A DNA stretch of 64,000 nucleotides from Punica granatum. Its lineage: Eukaryota > Streptophyta > Magnoliopsida > Myrtales > Lythraceae. The stretch is taken from the NCBI RefSeq assembly GCF_007655135.1, contig NC_045127.1, positions 41,923,538 through 41,987,537 of the forward strand, read 5' to 3'. How positions within the stretch are numbered: position 1 is the first letter of the stretch; the number at the start of each line of letters is the position of its first letter. Position numbers and translations under genes: made by a program. Below the pieces are notes generated by a model. That model made no database searches, was not told the DNA's origin, and worked only from the letters and a program-made list of their open reading frames with translations. Positions 1 to 12,075 of the stretch are shown here, piece by piece.

Positions 1-504
1 TGCACCGACAGAATGGATCCACGGTCTCCGAAGCAAAATGCTGAATGCGTTGGGAATATCGAGGACCTAGAAAGTGATATTGAATGAGCATAAACCAATT
101 TGGACGAAGAGTTCAATCTCCCCATTCACCTCCCGTCGAAGGCTCGGGTGGCAGTTTTGCTCGGGCGAATGCAGTTTAGGTCGATGCTCATTTGCTTAAG
201 GGTCGATGTGGGGCACATGTTGAGCATCGAGCTGTTGTTGATCATCACCGGGTCCACCATGAACTTGTTGCACCTTGCACACAATGGTTAGTGCATGGGA
301 ATGTTTATGCCCCTCTGATGGAAGTTCGTCGTCTGAGAAGGAGATGTAATTCGAGAAGATTGAGCCCACAGTCTCCTCAATCTTGTTCGGGGCGGTCTCC
401 ATGGGGATTTGGGTTGCAGTATGTACATTCAAGAGAGCTTCTCGGTGGGGCTTAGAGCTTAAAAGGAGGGCGATGAGTGAAATGTGGGTCGAAGACTTGA
501 CCAT
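1..504 (-). pseudogene. Retrotransposon aspartic protease start, broken and partial
   Basis: Downstream of gag the minus strand reads an acidic linker (SFSDDELPSEGHKHSHAL) followed by a retropepsin-like fold (VCKV, then VMINNSS, TSTLKQM, IRPSKTATRAFDG, ending RRPWIHSVGA at the window edge). In this family the active-site triplet region is VMIDNGS. Here Asp is Asn (GAC to AAC) and Gly is Ser, so the enzyme is inactive even apart from the stops at the FDGR and ITF positions. The rest of pol is outside the window. Confidence 0.6.
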
Positions 505-899
505 TTGCTCTATGACCTTGTACTAACTCGCCTTTATGACCTTCATGAAGGCCTCGAGTTCTTCATCGACCGCCTTTTTCTTTGGGATCGTCAGGACGGT
601 TTCGGGCACGATGGTAGATGACTTCCCTTTGCTTCCGGCCTCGGGATTCTCATAGACGCGGCCCGAACAAGTCTCGCCAAACACGTCCATTTGCTCCACG
701 AGGCCTTCGATGCTGGCATTGTAAGTCTAGGGGACTTTGCTATTCTGGTACTAGACCCAGGGCGACGTCTGGATGATGATATGGGCTGGTGAGTTAGCAG
801 CTCCTAGAGCAGCATAGGAGATCTTTATTGTGATGTAGTTGATGATGAAGGGGGCCGACTTTTGCTCCTTGGTCTCGTCCTTGCCCAAAGAGCAGATGC

Positions 900-3035
900 T
901 AATCATGTTGATGGTCGGTCTCAAGCTCTACGCGTGGTCGGGGAGGGGATTGGCTAGGATGTTCAGTGGCTTGACCACGTTAAAGGTAAGTTCTCGCTTG
1001 TCAATCATCTGTTGGACCTTATCCTGTAGTTTCCAGTAATTATCGATGGTGTGCCTCGGTGCACCTCGATGGTACTCGCAATGGACCCTACGGTTTTGAG
1101 CCACTGGGTTAAAGTTTGGGCCGGGGGCCTCACGGGCGATCCTCCCAGCTGCCACGAGCTACCAATAAATCTGGGAGAGAGAGATTGGTAGGGGTGTATA
1201 CTGCTTGTGAGGCCTTTAAGATTGTTGGGCCGAGGCCCGCTGGGCTGGCTAAAGAGCTCTTATAGCCAAGGGTCTGTTTGGGGAAGTTTGAGGATGAGCT
1301 GGAGTACAAGGAGGGGCATACAGTTGCGGGGCTTGTGACGAAAGATAGGCCGGTTGAGCTGAGTAATAACCAGCTGGGTCGGATGGTGTTGCTGTTAGTA
1401 TTGCGGAGGAGCATGAGCATATGCACGATAGACCAGTGACGAAGGCATGAAATTTAAAGCCTATTGTTGGGGGCTCGGGTATCCAAAGTTGACGATATTA
1501 ACGATGGTGTCTTTGCCATTTTATGGCTGGTGGAGGATGTCGCAATAGAAGCCTTTTCAGAGGATTCTCCCTCCCTCTTCTTGGCCTAGCCCTCGATCAT
1601 CCTAAACTTGATGCCAAGATTGACTTTCTTGCCTGCCATGATCATCTCGGAGAAGGAAGACGTGTCGGCCAAGAGATATGAGTAGTACATGCCTTTGAGG
1701 GTCTCGTGAAACATCTAAATCTGTTGGGCTTCGTTTATTAGGGGAAAGTGCTTGACAGCCTAGGCGCGCCAACTGGTGGCTTAGGCCTTGAACATCTGTC
1801 CCTCGGCCATCTTCATGGTGCTTAGCTTGAGGAAGGACATAGTTGTTTTTGTATTGTACTGGTACTGATCGATGAACCTTCTAGAAATCTCAGTCAATGT
1901 GGGAATGTTCGTGGCCTTAAAGGACTTGAATCAGTTGAGCGCTGGCATCATTAAGCTCTCTTGGAAGGTATGGATCACGAATTGCTCTTAGTCCCAATAC
2001 TGGAGCATTTTCCCCTGATAGTGGCAAAGGTGATGCCTCGGGTCTTTAGTCCCGTCGTACTTGACCAAATCCGGGATCTTGTTCTTCGGTGGCAACCTCA
2101 TGTTCGGGAATAGATTCAGATCCAAATAGCTGGTATCATAGCGGGAGTCACTCGCATGGATGACCTTCATCATCTCCTCCATTTTCTTCAGTAGTTGTCC
2201 CTACTCTGTCTCCACAGTTGGGAGATAATTCATAGGTAAGGGGCCACGTGGGTGTGCGTTCTTTGGTCAAGGAAATGAACGTTTTGGGTAGCTGGAGCTT
2301 GGTGAAAGACATTCATTTGGCGTTGCAGAGTCGGGAAAGGAAAATGCTCAGTAGTGTGAGGAGTAGGAGCATATGCACTCGAAGCCGGAAAAATCATTGG
2401 TGGAGGGGACGTGTAGATGGGGCATGGGGCCGGCATGTGTAGCGACTGAAGTGCAATTGTAGCGGGGTCGGCTACCGGGATTGTCATCGGCGGGAGAGGA
2501 AGACTTGCCTGACTGACTGTTGGTACGTGTAGTGGATAGGAGGTTTGTGTTGCCGAGGCACGCGCTGGGATGTGCGTTAGCACAAGACTAGGCGCAATGT
2601 CGCTCTCCAAGACATGGGTCGATGGGACCCATGGGGATGGGTCAACCATTGGCCCATTCCTCGGAGGTGGATTGGAGCTCGAAGAGGCACGACTTGGGCC
2701 TCGGAGTAAGGCCATGAACTCGGCCATGTCGGTGGCCGTTCTATTGATCGTGCCTTCGAGCGCAGCGATGTAAGCAGGGTTGTTGGGGGTCAGAGAGGCT
2801 TGAATGGCCGGATCCAATAGAGGTGGCGCTTAGGTAAGTGGCGTTGGAACATAATGCGTCGATGTCCTTGAATATGCAAGTGGTACACCCGAAGAAGCCG
2901 GCGGCGGGAGATGGGCCGACGGTGCACCTTAATATGCCAAAGGTGCGCCCAAAGAAGTCGGCTAGGGTGGTGCATATACCGGCGGCGGAGGAGGTTGAGA
3001 ATATTCCGGAGTCGGTGGGTTGGCTTCTTCTAGGA
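900..3035 (-). pseudogene. Ty3/gypsy gag, degenerate
   Basis: Gag follows ORF1 after a spacer of about 290 bp. A proline-rich N-terminal part is open from 2817 to 2230 (195 codons) and is preceded by further proline-rich sequence with stops. The retrotransposon-gag core is readable at 2182-1988 (FPNMRLPPKNKIPDLVKYDG, then a HHLCHY segment), and a nucleocapsid-like piece at 1155-928. That last piece has the family's C-x2-H-x5-H-x4-C arrangement (CEYHRGAPRHTIDNY), but the final Cys is Tyr here. Several stops and shifts separate the pieces. Gag would package element RNA in cytoplasmic particles; this copy cannot make a full protein. Confidence 0.7.
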
Positions 3036-3326
3036 GAGTAACGGTGTAGTGCCGCCAGTGATTAGTAATTACGTCCCACAAGCGTATAAGTGCAAATGCG
3101 ACAAAATCCGGTCAAAAGTAAACGTGCAAAAAGATAAGTACAAGAATGTATGAAATTCATAGATTTTCAAAAACTAATGTTGTCATTCATGTTGACTTGA
3201 AAGGTTCAAAGTACAATGCAAGTTTTTAGAAAATAAAATCCCAAGTTGCCACCGAGCTCGGGGCGTGAGCGAGCGCTGCCTTGTAAAACGTCAGATCTAG
3301 GCGAGAGACTCAAGGAGGCATCTATT

Positions 3327-4706
3327 CTAGGTTGTGTGCGGACCTCCATGGTGCATACCTCTGCAGCTCGATGGGAGCATGGGCGAGTTCCCCCTAGAGT
3401 TGACGCTGGTCAGCGAGTTCCTCATCTTTCTCGGCGACCTCTCGGCGAAGGCGATCTCTCTCGGCTCTGATGTTAGCGAGCTCGACCAAGGTGGCTGTGA
3501 TTGGGAGGAGGGTGTCATGGAAAATGTGCCGACCTCATCCTACGGAAGCTGAGTGAGATCCTTGTGTGCCGGTGGACCTCAACGGTAGAAGCAGAGGACG
3601 TACTCCTTTATTGTTCGGAAGTCCTGCTTCTTTTGGGTCGGATGCTTGGGGAAACAGGGATGCTCAACGATCACGGTTCGCCATGCGACAAAGACCTATT
3701 CGATAGCATGCTAACGATCTGCGGACGGCTGGTCCTCCCGCCATGTGTGCTCGAACCTAGCTTGCGCCGTGTCCTCGGGGACTATCTGTAAGCCACCGAT
3801 CTGCCTCAGTACTCGCGCCGGAAAATAAGTGGTGGGTCCCGAATGACTCATGAATAGGACTCCGTCAAAGTTGAGACACCTAAGATTCATGGGTCTAGGG
3901 GGCATCTATGCGGCACGCCACTTAAAACCCTTAGGTGATATTTTGTGAAATTTTTTTATCCACTTGGCGACTTTGTGTTTATCCACACGCACAAGAGGTA
4001 ATAACCTCGAAATAATTGACTCTGGTCAATTGAAAAACATGGTTGGACTCACAAGGCTTAAAGGGTCTGCATTGCTTTGAAGCCAAATTTGCAAAAGGAT
4101 TGGGGACCCTCTCAATCTTTGCTCAGACGTCCTCGTGATGCGGTCGAGAAACCGTATGGTCTCAGCCACAAGGGCTACCTCGTAAGCGCAGCCTCCAACC
4201 ACATGGAGGTTGATGCTGGCCAAAGCCGCGTCAATGAGATCAGTCGTGCAAGGGAATAAGAGAGTCCCGAAAATTAGGAGTAAAAATGCATGGATGAGTT
4301 TTGCGGTGACTATCTCAATGCTATTGGAATATGTGAGTTTGGCGTGTAACTGAGATCTATGCACTCCGAGTAGGCGTGAGACTATGGTGGATCGAGTGGT
4401 GCGGAAATTGGGTTCCACAATGCCGAGGGTGATCACGGTCCGGCAAATGAGGGTTCGATACTCTTCGATGGTGGGTGTGAGCTTGGTGCCCTTAATGTTG
4501 AAGTTGACATTGACTGGATCCCAGGATGTACTGGCGGCCTCCAGAAAGCTCCAGTCCACCTAGCGAGTAGCCAATAGGGGTATGTCTCTGACAAAGGCGG
4601 TGATGTAGTCGCGGTCAACTCGGTCTAGACTCGTCCAGATGCAGGCGATCTCATCTAGCAGAGAAGTGATGTGGTTGAGGCACGGACAAGAGGTCAATTG
4701 TGACAT
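3327..4706 (-). pseudogene. Tat/Ogre-type ORF1 (DUF7745-like plus coiled coil), broken
   Basis: This is the extra reading frame upstream of gag. The best start is the ATG at 4706-4704; the frame then runs about 460 codons to a TAG at 3329-3327. The N-terminal two thirds match the DUF7745-like family (blocks such as LTPTIEEYRTLI, LLIFGTLLFP, TTYFPARV). A C-terminal heptad-type segment rich in Arg, Glu and Leu (RAERDRLRREVAEKDEEL) predicts a coiled coil. Stops interrupt it at 4562-4560, 4028-4026, 3908-3906 and 3713-3711, with more near the C-terminus, and the coiled coil is shifted out of frame. A better-preserved relative lies at 62562-64000. The biochemical role is unknown; a nucleic-acid or Gag-related function would be a guess. 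Confidence 0.7.
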
Positions 4707-5235
4707 CCCTTACTAAGATGACATGAAAATCGGCTTAGAATTCATCACCTTGAATGACCCCTAATAGTTTAATGAAAACAAGTGATGCATGTGTTACAGA
4801 AAAAATTGCCCACGGCTTAAAAAGAAGAGGTACATATACATCTCTCAAAACATAAAAAGACTTAAAAGCTCTTAGGTCAACTCAATGGGCAATTGATGAA
4901 ACCGGTTGGAGTCTGGCATAAAGGCATAGCACAATGCAGGGTTTTGTACAACAAGAACCGTGTTATCTAGGGATGGGAGCCCCCGACTCAAGGGTGTGAT
5001 TTCCTTGAAAACGGGCAAGGTCTTTTTAGGCCGTGATCGTGGCCTAACTGTCTTATGCGCCCCTACTTCGAATCCCTATCTAATCCTATGCTCCTAGTAT
5101 CGATCGTGCGACGCGACCCATAGTTACTTAGGACTAGGATGATATGCAATGCATGAGTAGAAAAAAATAAATGAAAACGGTAAATAAAGTAAACACAACA
5201 AACAAACAACGGGATCGAGCCCAAACCCTCTAACG

Positions 5236-5253
5236 TCCCCAGTGGAGTCGCCA
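5236..5253 (-). other. Retrotransposon primer binding site
   Basis: The minus strand reads TGGCGACTCCACTGGGGA, three bases inside the LTR edge, where a tRNA primer should pair. A match of this kind (to the 3' end of tRNA-Arg) is what I recall for Ogre-type elements. It fixes the element's orientation as minus and the LTR above it as the 5' LTR. Confidence 0.75.
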
Positions 5254-5256
5254 AAC

Positions 5257-6878
5257 TGTTCGGATACCAATTTCGTCTCGTCGAGGCCCGCATGGGTGCG
5301 CACGATCGCGGGGCTTAGGATATCCACCTTCTTGGGGGAACATGTGACGGACGCGCATGAGAAGGAATCGCCATTACCTATTTACGATCCGGAGGTCAAG
5401 GCCCAGTGAATTGTTCACGTCTAAGGATAAGGAATACACCTAGTTTGCTATGGCATATGGTCTTGTGGAACCAGGAGTTCCAAGCTCGATTTTGATACGT
5501 GTATGCCTATATCTCGCACATTCTGTCGGTACTCTAATTTGTCTAGGGTTTGCTATTTTTAATTTTGTTTACCACTTGATTAGGTTACGCTCGTCTTATT
5601 CGGTTTGATATTGTAAATTCATGAAAACAATCGATTCAGACCTAAGAAACCGAAAGAGGAGCAGATCCTCGTGTCAGGGGATCGGTCCACCGTCCTTGCG
5701 TCTTGGCTAATCGGACCATGATGTACAAATACATTCATCGCGTGGACCGTGCCAGTGACTCATGCGGTCCCGCTCATTTCAAGGACCCATAAACCGATTC
5801 GACTGGTTCCAACTCTCAGACTTCTTGCTTGCTGACCAAGATTATTATAAGAATAAATGTACAAATAAATGTATCACAATATACTCTCAATAATAAATAC
5901 GAGCACAACAATTTGATCCCGGTCGGTTTGGTTTGGTTAATATTCTACTCGCGCTCACCGTAAGTTTGGAAAATTAAAGCGACGCGGACTCAAGAGAGCT
6001 GGGGTCGGGTCATACCAAACGACGGATCCCAGGAGGACTGAATGATCATCGAGATAGCCATGGGACTGGTAGAGCACCCAGGTGATTATCTAAGCACTTG
6101 GGCCACTTGTGGCCGACCCTCTTGCCACATAATTAATTTTTTTAATTTCCCCTTCTTTTTTTAAAAACTTTTTTTTTCTCGTACAAGCGTTCCTCGATTG
6201 ATATTTGATTTCTCGGCGTCCATCAGAATTTTCCAAACGACTATTTCGAAACTAAAATATTTGAAAAAATCAATTTTATGAAAAATCCAATTTGCATTTA
6301 TTGAGACCAAAACTCAATAAAAATCGATATCGAACCTCCGACACGTGACGATTGCAATTGCTCAATTATTTCTGAAATTCAATCTTTTCAAATGGATATC
6401 GAAAAATATTTCGGGACCACCCTTATGTTCAGGAAAATTTGGGGATCAACATTATGCAAAAAATATTTTTCGTTCCCGAGCATCGTCTTGAATTTTTTGA
6501 AATCAAAATGAATGCACGTAAAGCTCGAAATTCTCGTATTTTCAATAAGATATCCGAAAAATTATCTGGGACTGCCATTGTGTTCAGAAAAATTCAATGA
6601 TCCTCACTATGTTGAAAATTGTTTTTCAGTCTGTGTATTGTTCTGAATTTTGAGGGAAAAAAAAAAGAAATTGATGCACATAAAACTTGAGAATGTCTCA
6701 TAGAGTTTTTTTTCCCTGAAAATATAAAATTGGAGTTAAATTAAGGAAATGCCCCAATTTCAGAAGCAGTGAGCGTATCGAGCAATATTTAGACATGACT
6801 TCCTTGATAAATGAAGAATATAGTCGGGTCCTTCTTGATGGTTTTCGAGCGACGACGGACCAAAATGGAATGCTGACA
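5257..6878 (-). repeat. 5' LTR of the left Tat/Ogre-type element
   Basis: The PBS-side edge reads TGTTCGGATACCAATTTCG on the plus strand, and the far edge ends GGAATGCTGACA, giving TG...CA ends. Both edges and about 800 bp next to the PBS side match the LTR at 55070-57742. The middle differs from that copy. It contains a diverged 154-bp direct duplication (6395-6548 and 6549-6702). Length 1622 bp against 2673 bp for the right-hand copy. Confidence 0.7.
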
Positions 6879-8044
6879 AATAGTTTATTGCTTTATGAAT
6901 AAAAATTAAGTATGTTTTTATAATATGAAAATGTTTTTATAATATGAAAATGTTTTTATTGTGTGAAAAGATGCGACAAATAGAATTGTTCTTGAAAAAT
7001 AAAAAAATTTCTCATTTCCCCGATAAATCTTAAGTTTCTAAAATTCAATAGATCAAATTCCAAACATGGCATTGCGATGCGCTTGTGTATAACAAGTTAA
7101 TAGAGAAAGGGTTTCAAAATTCGACAAGTGATTTGTAATTGTATAAACCAAAAGTACAAGGATAATTGCGTGCAAGATTCAAACGTTATGAGAAATTATA
7201 AATATCCCAATGTATTCAGATAAAAAAAACCGTGAAATGAAATCAATATGGGGACTCCTCTACTTCATTTTTATAGTTATGTTTAGTAGGCCTGATGGGG
7301 CTGAATTTAAGATGCGGATTTTTTTTTTCTTAAAGGATTTAACATAATTTCGAATGAAAAAAAAATATATTTTCATCCTCATTTTTTTGCTATTCTCATT
7401 CTAAATCTTTATTTTTGTCATTCTTATTCTCAACTTTTTATACTTTTACCACTTTAATAAGATGTTAACCTTTTGTTTAAAAAGAGAATCTCCAACAGAA
7501 AATAACTTTTTAATAAAGATAATCTTTTTGAAAATGAGAAAATGGAGGAATACTTAGGGAGATCGAGGTGGGGATGGCGGAAGCCATGGAACCACCTCCT
7601 GATCGGTGAAGCCTCTATCGCCCCCTTCTATTCCTTATTCTATTCCCACTTCTCTGTTCAATTGTTTCATTTCCAGGTTTTTTTTCTTTTATTTTCATAA
7701 AGAAATTAATATTTTGGACGAAAGTACCTTTTTTGACAAAAAATGACCATCAGACCAAAACGAAAAAAACGCGAAGTGTTGAGGACAAAAATGACAAAAA
7801 AAGGTTTAGGATGAAAGTGATATATGTGCCCAAAGATGAGGACCAAGAGTATCTTTTTCTCAATTTTAAATTAGTCGGATTAACAATATACTAATTGTAT
7901 ATTTTGGAACGTGCTTGGATAAATTATTGGGATAGCAAAGTAGAATGACCATGCCCAAATTTGTTTTGATATGAATCATGAAGGGGAACGGAAGGGAGGA
8001 GAAATTTTAACATGTTTAGATATATTTAGTAAGGGGAAATATTT
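6879..8044. other. AT-rich spacer, no gene seen
   Basis: This stretch separates the retrotransposon LTR from MULE-1. It is AT-rich with many homopolymer runs and stops in all frames. I see no coding region, RNA gene or clear repeat. Confidence 0.6.
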
Positions 8045-8210
8045 TAAGAGTAAATAGCCAAAAATGCCCTCAAGAGATGAAAGTTGTCTCGATTGCACCT
8101 CAACCCATTTTTTTACATCAAACTGAATCCTGACAGTTGAAAGTTACATCAACGCAGTCCTTCCGTCCAGGTTCCATGAAATATCAGATGAAATCGTCTG
8201 ACGTGGCTTT
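8045..8210 (+). repeat. MULE-1 left terminal inverted repeat
   Basis: This 166-bp arm begins taagagtaaatagccaaaaa and ends at gacgtggcttt. It pairs with the reverse complement of 14497-14662 with only scattered mismatches. Arms of this length are typical of Mutator-like elements and usually hold the promoter and transposase-binding sites. Confidence 0.85.
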
Positions 8211-8660
8211 CTGACGTGTGTATCTGCCTCCATTAATCTTCTTAAGATCGAAAGTGGGAAATGAAGGGATGTTTGGGCGAGATTTTCTAATTTCAGAGCA
8301 ATCACTCAAGTGAGAGCCACTAGGGTAGATCAATTTCTTTGTTCAGTGAAGTTTCTTTTCTTTTAGGGTTTAGAACAAGAAGATCGAAGAGAAGTTTGGT
8401 ATTTTCTAGTGATATAAGCTGGTCGCGGTCCTCGTGGAGGTTTCGAAAAGTTAGATTGCAAGTAGGTAACGGTTATTTACTACTCCCACAATAGATTTTG
8501 TGGTCTCCTACTTGTCTCCTTCATGCATTGTTTAATGCGGTCCCGAGGTTGCTTGTCTTTTTGGTGATTAATGTGGTAGAGAATCTAATAAAGTTTGGAT
8601 TTTTGTATGTTTTTTTATCTCTGCGTGATGGTTCCTTTTTGGTTGGTTTGTAGTCTTAGA

Positions 8661-11575
8661 ATGGAATGGCATTACGTGGATTTACATCATGGAGGAAAGT
8701 TTGATGATAACAAACAGAATTATGTTGGTGGTGGGATAGACGTTTTGGAACATGTAGATGCAGATACCCTGTCTACAATTGTGATCATGAACGTGTTAGA
8801 TGATCATTACAAGAGCAAACCTTCCAATTATTGGTATGTCATCCCTGGGATGAGGATGGAGTTTGGGCTTGCAGAGTTAAAAGACAATAATGATTCAACA
8901 AACCTAATAACTGCTATAAAAGGATTCGATGAGGTGCACTTATACTTGGAGCATCTAGTAGAAACTCCTGACGAACCTATTGGCCAGGAAGCATTGGAAT
9001 TCTTGGCAAATGTTGAAAGAGAAGCAAGAGAGAAAAGTCAGAGAAAGAGAAACAAGAGAAGTAAGAGAAAGGGAAGTAAGAGAAATAGAAGCAAGAAACA
9101 TATAAACAAGCAACAAAGAAACAAGAGAAAGAGAGCAAGGGGTACCTGTACAAGTAACTGATCAATATGAAGAGGATGAAGATGAACAGGGGAATGACTC
9201 CACCAGTGGTGATGAAAGATTGTGATGAAGATGATGATGAGTTTGTTGAAGCAACTGAGCCTGGTTTAGAAGAATATGATATAAACAATGCATCTGCAAG
9301 ATGTGAAACTTCTACAAAACGTGGTGATGAAGCTGAAGCTGGAACTTCTATAATGCATGCTAACACCACTGTTGGTCTTGAAGTGCAGCAAAAGCAAAAT
9401 CCTAAGAAGAAGCACACAAAGACTGGGTTCAAAGAAAAAACAACAGAAGAAAGGGCGAGAATGTTTATAAAGGAAAACATACAAGCTGAGGTGGTGGAAT
9501 ATGTGGAATCAAATAGTTATCACACTGAGGAGTTAAAGTTTGTTAATGTTGATGAATCTGGCAATGAAGAAAAGGGTGTATAGTACCCAATGTTCAATGA
9601 GGAAAATCAGTTTAGTTTGGTCACCATAGAACTTGGGATGGTGTTTTCATCCTTAAAAGTCTTCAAGAATGTTGTGAGGGACTACAATATCAGCAATGGA
9701 AGGGTAGTAAAATTTAAGAAAAGTGAAAAAAGGTAGAGTGAGGACTTTGTGTGCTGATAAAGGATGTGATTGGAAGGTACTTTGCTCAATATATAAGAAG
9801 ACCAACAGTTATCAAGTGAAAACATTTAAAGATGAACACAAATGCTGTAAAAGGGTGCAAAATCGGTTGGCTACAATGGAGTGGGTGGCAAATAAGTTGG
9901 TCCCACAGTTAAGGGCCCATCCAGAGATGAATGATCAGAATGTTTATGATTTCATGATATACATCTACAGAGTTAAAGTGTCTAATGCTACTCTATACAG
10001 AGCCATAAAGGAAGCTCATAAGATATGTGAAGGTTCAGAGAATTAACAATATGGGAAGCTTAGGGATTACTGCATTGAACTTGTGAAAAACAACCCAAGG
10101 TCAATTGTGGGACTGAATGTTGCACCTGTGACTCATGAGTTTGAGAGAATGTATGTGTGCTTGGAAGCTTACAAGACTAGTTTCTTGGCTGCTTGTAGGT
10201 CACTCATTGGTCTTGATGGTTGTTTCCTATAAGATTATTACGGGGGACAACTTCTTTCTACTGTTGCTCTGGATGACAAAAATGCATTCTATGTGATTAC
10301 ATATGCAATGGTGGTTGTAGAAAATAGGGATAATTGGACTTGGTTTTTGAGGAATCTTGTGGATGACTTAGAAGATCCTGAGTTGAATGGCTATAGCTTC
10401 ATATATGATAGGCAGAAGGTATGTCTCATAACACTTAGAGTGATTATTTATTGAAATTATTATATATTTTTCAGTTGCTAATTAAATAATATCGACTTTA
10501 TAGGGTCTAGATGCTGCACCGGTAGCAGTTTGCCTGGGAGCACCACACAGGTATTGTGCTAGGCACGTCTGGGCCAATTTGAGCAATAATTGGAATGGAA
10601 AGGCTCTGAGGGATGGATTCTAGACAACTGCTAAAGCAACAACTGGGCAACAATTTACGCAGCACATGGACACCATTAAAGGACTGAGTTAAGCTGCATG
10701 GCATTGGCTAAAGAAGATACCAGTTGAAAGATGGAATAGATCAGCTTTTGATGTCCATACGAAGAACCCTTCAGTGATAGACAACATGTGTGAGCAATTC
10801 AATGGTCAGTTATTGAAAGTGAGGAGCAAGTGCATGATCACCATGGCTGAAGGAGTAAGAATGTACATAATAAAGAAGTTGGCAAGGATTGCAAAGGTAG
10901 TGGTAGACTAGACGGGTCCATTATGCCCCAGCATTCAGTCAAAGTTGGAAATGAACAAACAAAAATCTTCTGCTTGAACACTACATTGGTCAAGGGATGC
11001 TTTTCTGTTAAAATTTGTGGTAACCTGTCCACCTAGGTCTAAATGTACAATTGATATGGAAAAGCGTACATGTTCTTGCAAGGAATGGGTTATCACAGGG
11101 ATTCCTTGTATGCATGTTGTTCCTTGCATTTTCTATAATAACCAAGCACTTAAAAATTTTGTATGTCCATGGTATATAAGGGCTACACAACAGAAACTTT
11201 ATGCCTTCTTCATCAATCATACTGCTGGTGAGGAGTATTAGACTAAATCAGGTATGGACCCTGTCTACCCCCAAAGCCGAAGAGGCAACCAAAGCGTCCC
11301 AAAAAGTAAAGGAAAAAGGCCCCATAGGAAAGAAAAGATCCATACAAGCTTAAAAAAAGCATAGCCACTGCCACTTGCTCAAAATGTGGACAAAGTGGTC
11401 ATAATTGGGTGTCATGCAAGGGTCCTAGTGTAGCTAACAAGAAGACAAAGGAAACAAATGCATCGAGGACAGAACGACTGGGGCCTAGTACTGTAAATGT
11501 TGAAGGTGGAGCAAACAGTAGATCTAATTCAGTCCAAGTAGAGAAATTCTTGTGTCTCAAAACTTTGCCCCACTA
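8661..11575 (+). pseudogene. MuDR-type MULE transposase, broken (MULE-1)
   Basis: The likely start is the ATG at 8661. In order there are a PB1-like domain (YVDLHHGGKFDD), a basic then acidic linker, a DNA-binding part (CADKGCDWKV), and the catalytic domain with the first Asp in LIGLDGCF (near 10210) and the second in IYDRQKG. An 85-bp intron (10419-10503, GT...AG) sits exactly between the DRQK and GLDAAP codons. A SWIM zinc finger (C-x-C...C-x-H, 11071-11115) and a C-terminal CCHC knuckle (11376-11417) follow. Frameshifts lie in the acidic linker (about 9140-9230) and near 9735. In-frame stops include those near 9580, 10044, 10231, 10620, 10689, 10909 and 10975. It would have cut and joined element ends in the nucleus; it is inactive now. 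Confidence 0.85.
10419..10503 (+). other. Intron in MULE-1 transposase
   Basis: Donor AAG|GTATGT, acceptor TTTATAG|GG. Removing it joins DRQK to GLDAAP in the catalytic domain and keeps the frame. An intron donor at the equivalent codon occurs in MULE-2 (after DKEK near 31962). Confidence 0.75.
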
Positions 11576-12012
11576 TTGACACCATAGTTATCATTGCCTT
11601 ATCATATGACTTTCATGGATAGGTACAAGTTCTTTAACTGTCAACATTAATTTGTTCAAAGTGATTGTGATTGTTGAATGTGGAATCGGTGCAAATGCAG
11701 TTGAGGAATGCCTCAACTCCAAACATGCCACCATCAGGTCCAATGATGGTACCATCAGCTTCAATGGTGCCACCCTTAGGTCCAATCATACCACCTCAAG
11801 TGTCAAACATTCCAAGACAGGTATATATTTATGAAACTTTGAAATTCAATTTAGTTTGCATGCTTCTGATTGCTAACTATGCAATAGGTGCCAATAGAGA
11901 GGGACAATGCCTCAGGTCTAGTCATGGCAACTGAAAAGGCAGATCCATCAGTACATGTTTACATATAAAATTATATTGATCTTCCATAATAAAACTACCA
12001 AGTTTCACCAAG

Positions 12013-12075
12013 GTTGTGTTAGCTTAATGGTAAAACTTCGACTGTTTGTAGATGAGGAATGTTGCAGGTCCATCA
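12013..12075 (+). other. tRNA-like box A motif, not a tRNA gene
   Basis: The string gtgttagcttaatggtaaaac resembles a tRNA D-arm/box A region, but no GGTTCGA-type box B or acceptor pairing follows. It may be the 5' piece of a tRNA-derived SINE. It lies in the non-coding right half of MULE-1 (11575-13000), where I see no other coding sequence. Confidence 0.25.

Larger units (their letters stand above)
1..6878 (-). mobile_element. Tat/Ogre-type Ty3/gypsy retrotransposon, 5' half
   Basis: On the minus strand the order is 5' LTR (6878 down to 5257), primer binding site, about 530 bp of leader, ORF1 (4706-3327), gag (about 3035-900) and protease (504-1); pol lies beyond the left edge. An extra ORF ahead of gag, a long LTR and this primer site are the hallmarks known for the Tat/Ogre branch of Ty3/gypsy elements. 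All reading frames carry stops or shifts, so the copy is dead. The lineage call is inferred from architecture; no reverse transcriptase is in view to confirm it. Confidence 0.75.

Noticed and set aside
8977..9484. Minus-strand Phe/Ser/Cys-rich frames of 167 and 72 codons
   Set aside because: They are antisense readings of the Lys/Arg- and Glu/Asp-rich linker of the MULE-1 transposase.
12013..12075. Possible tRNA gene
   Set aside because: The box-A-like part has no box B or acceptor-stem partner.
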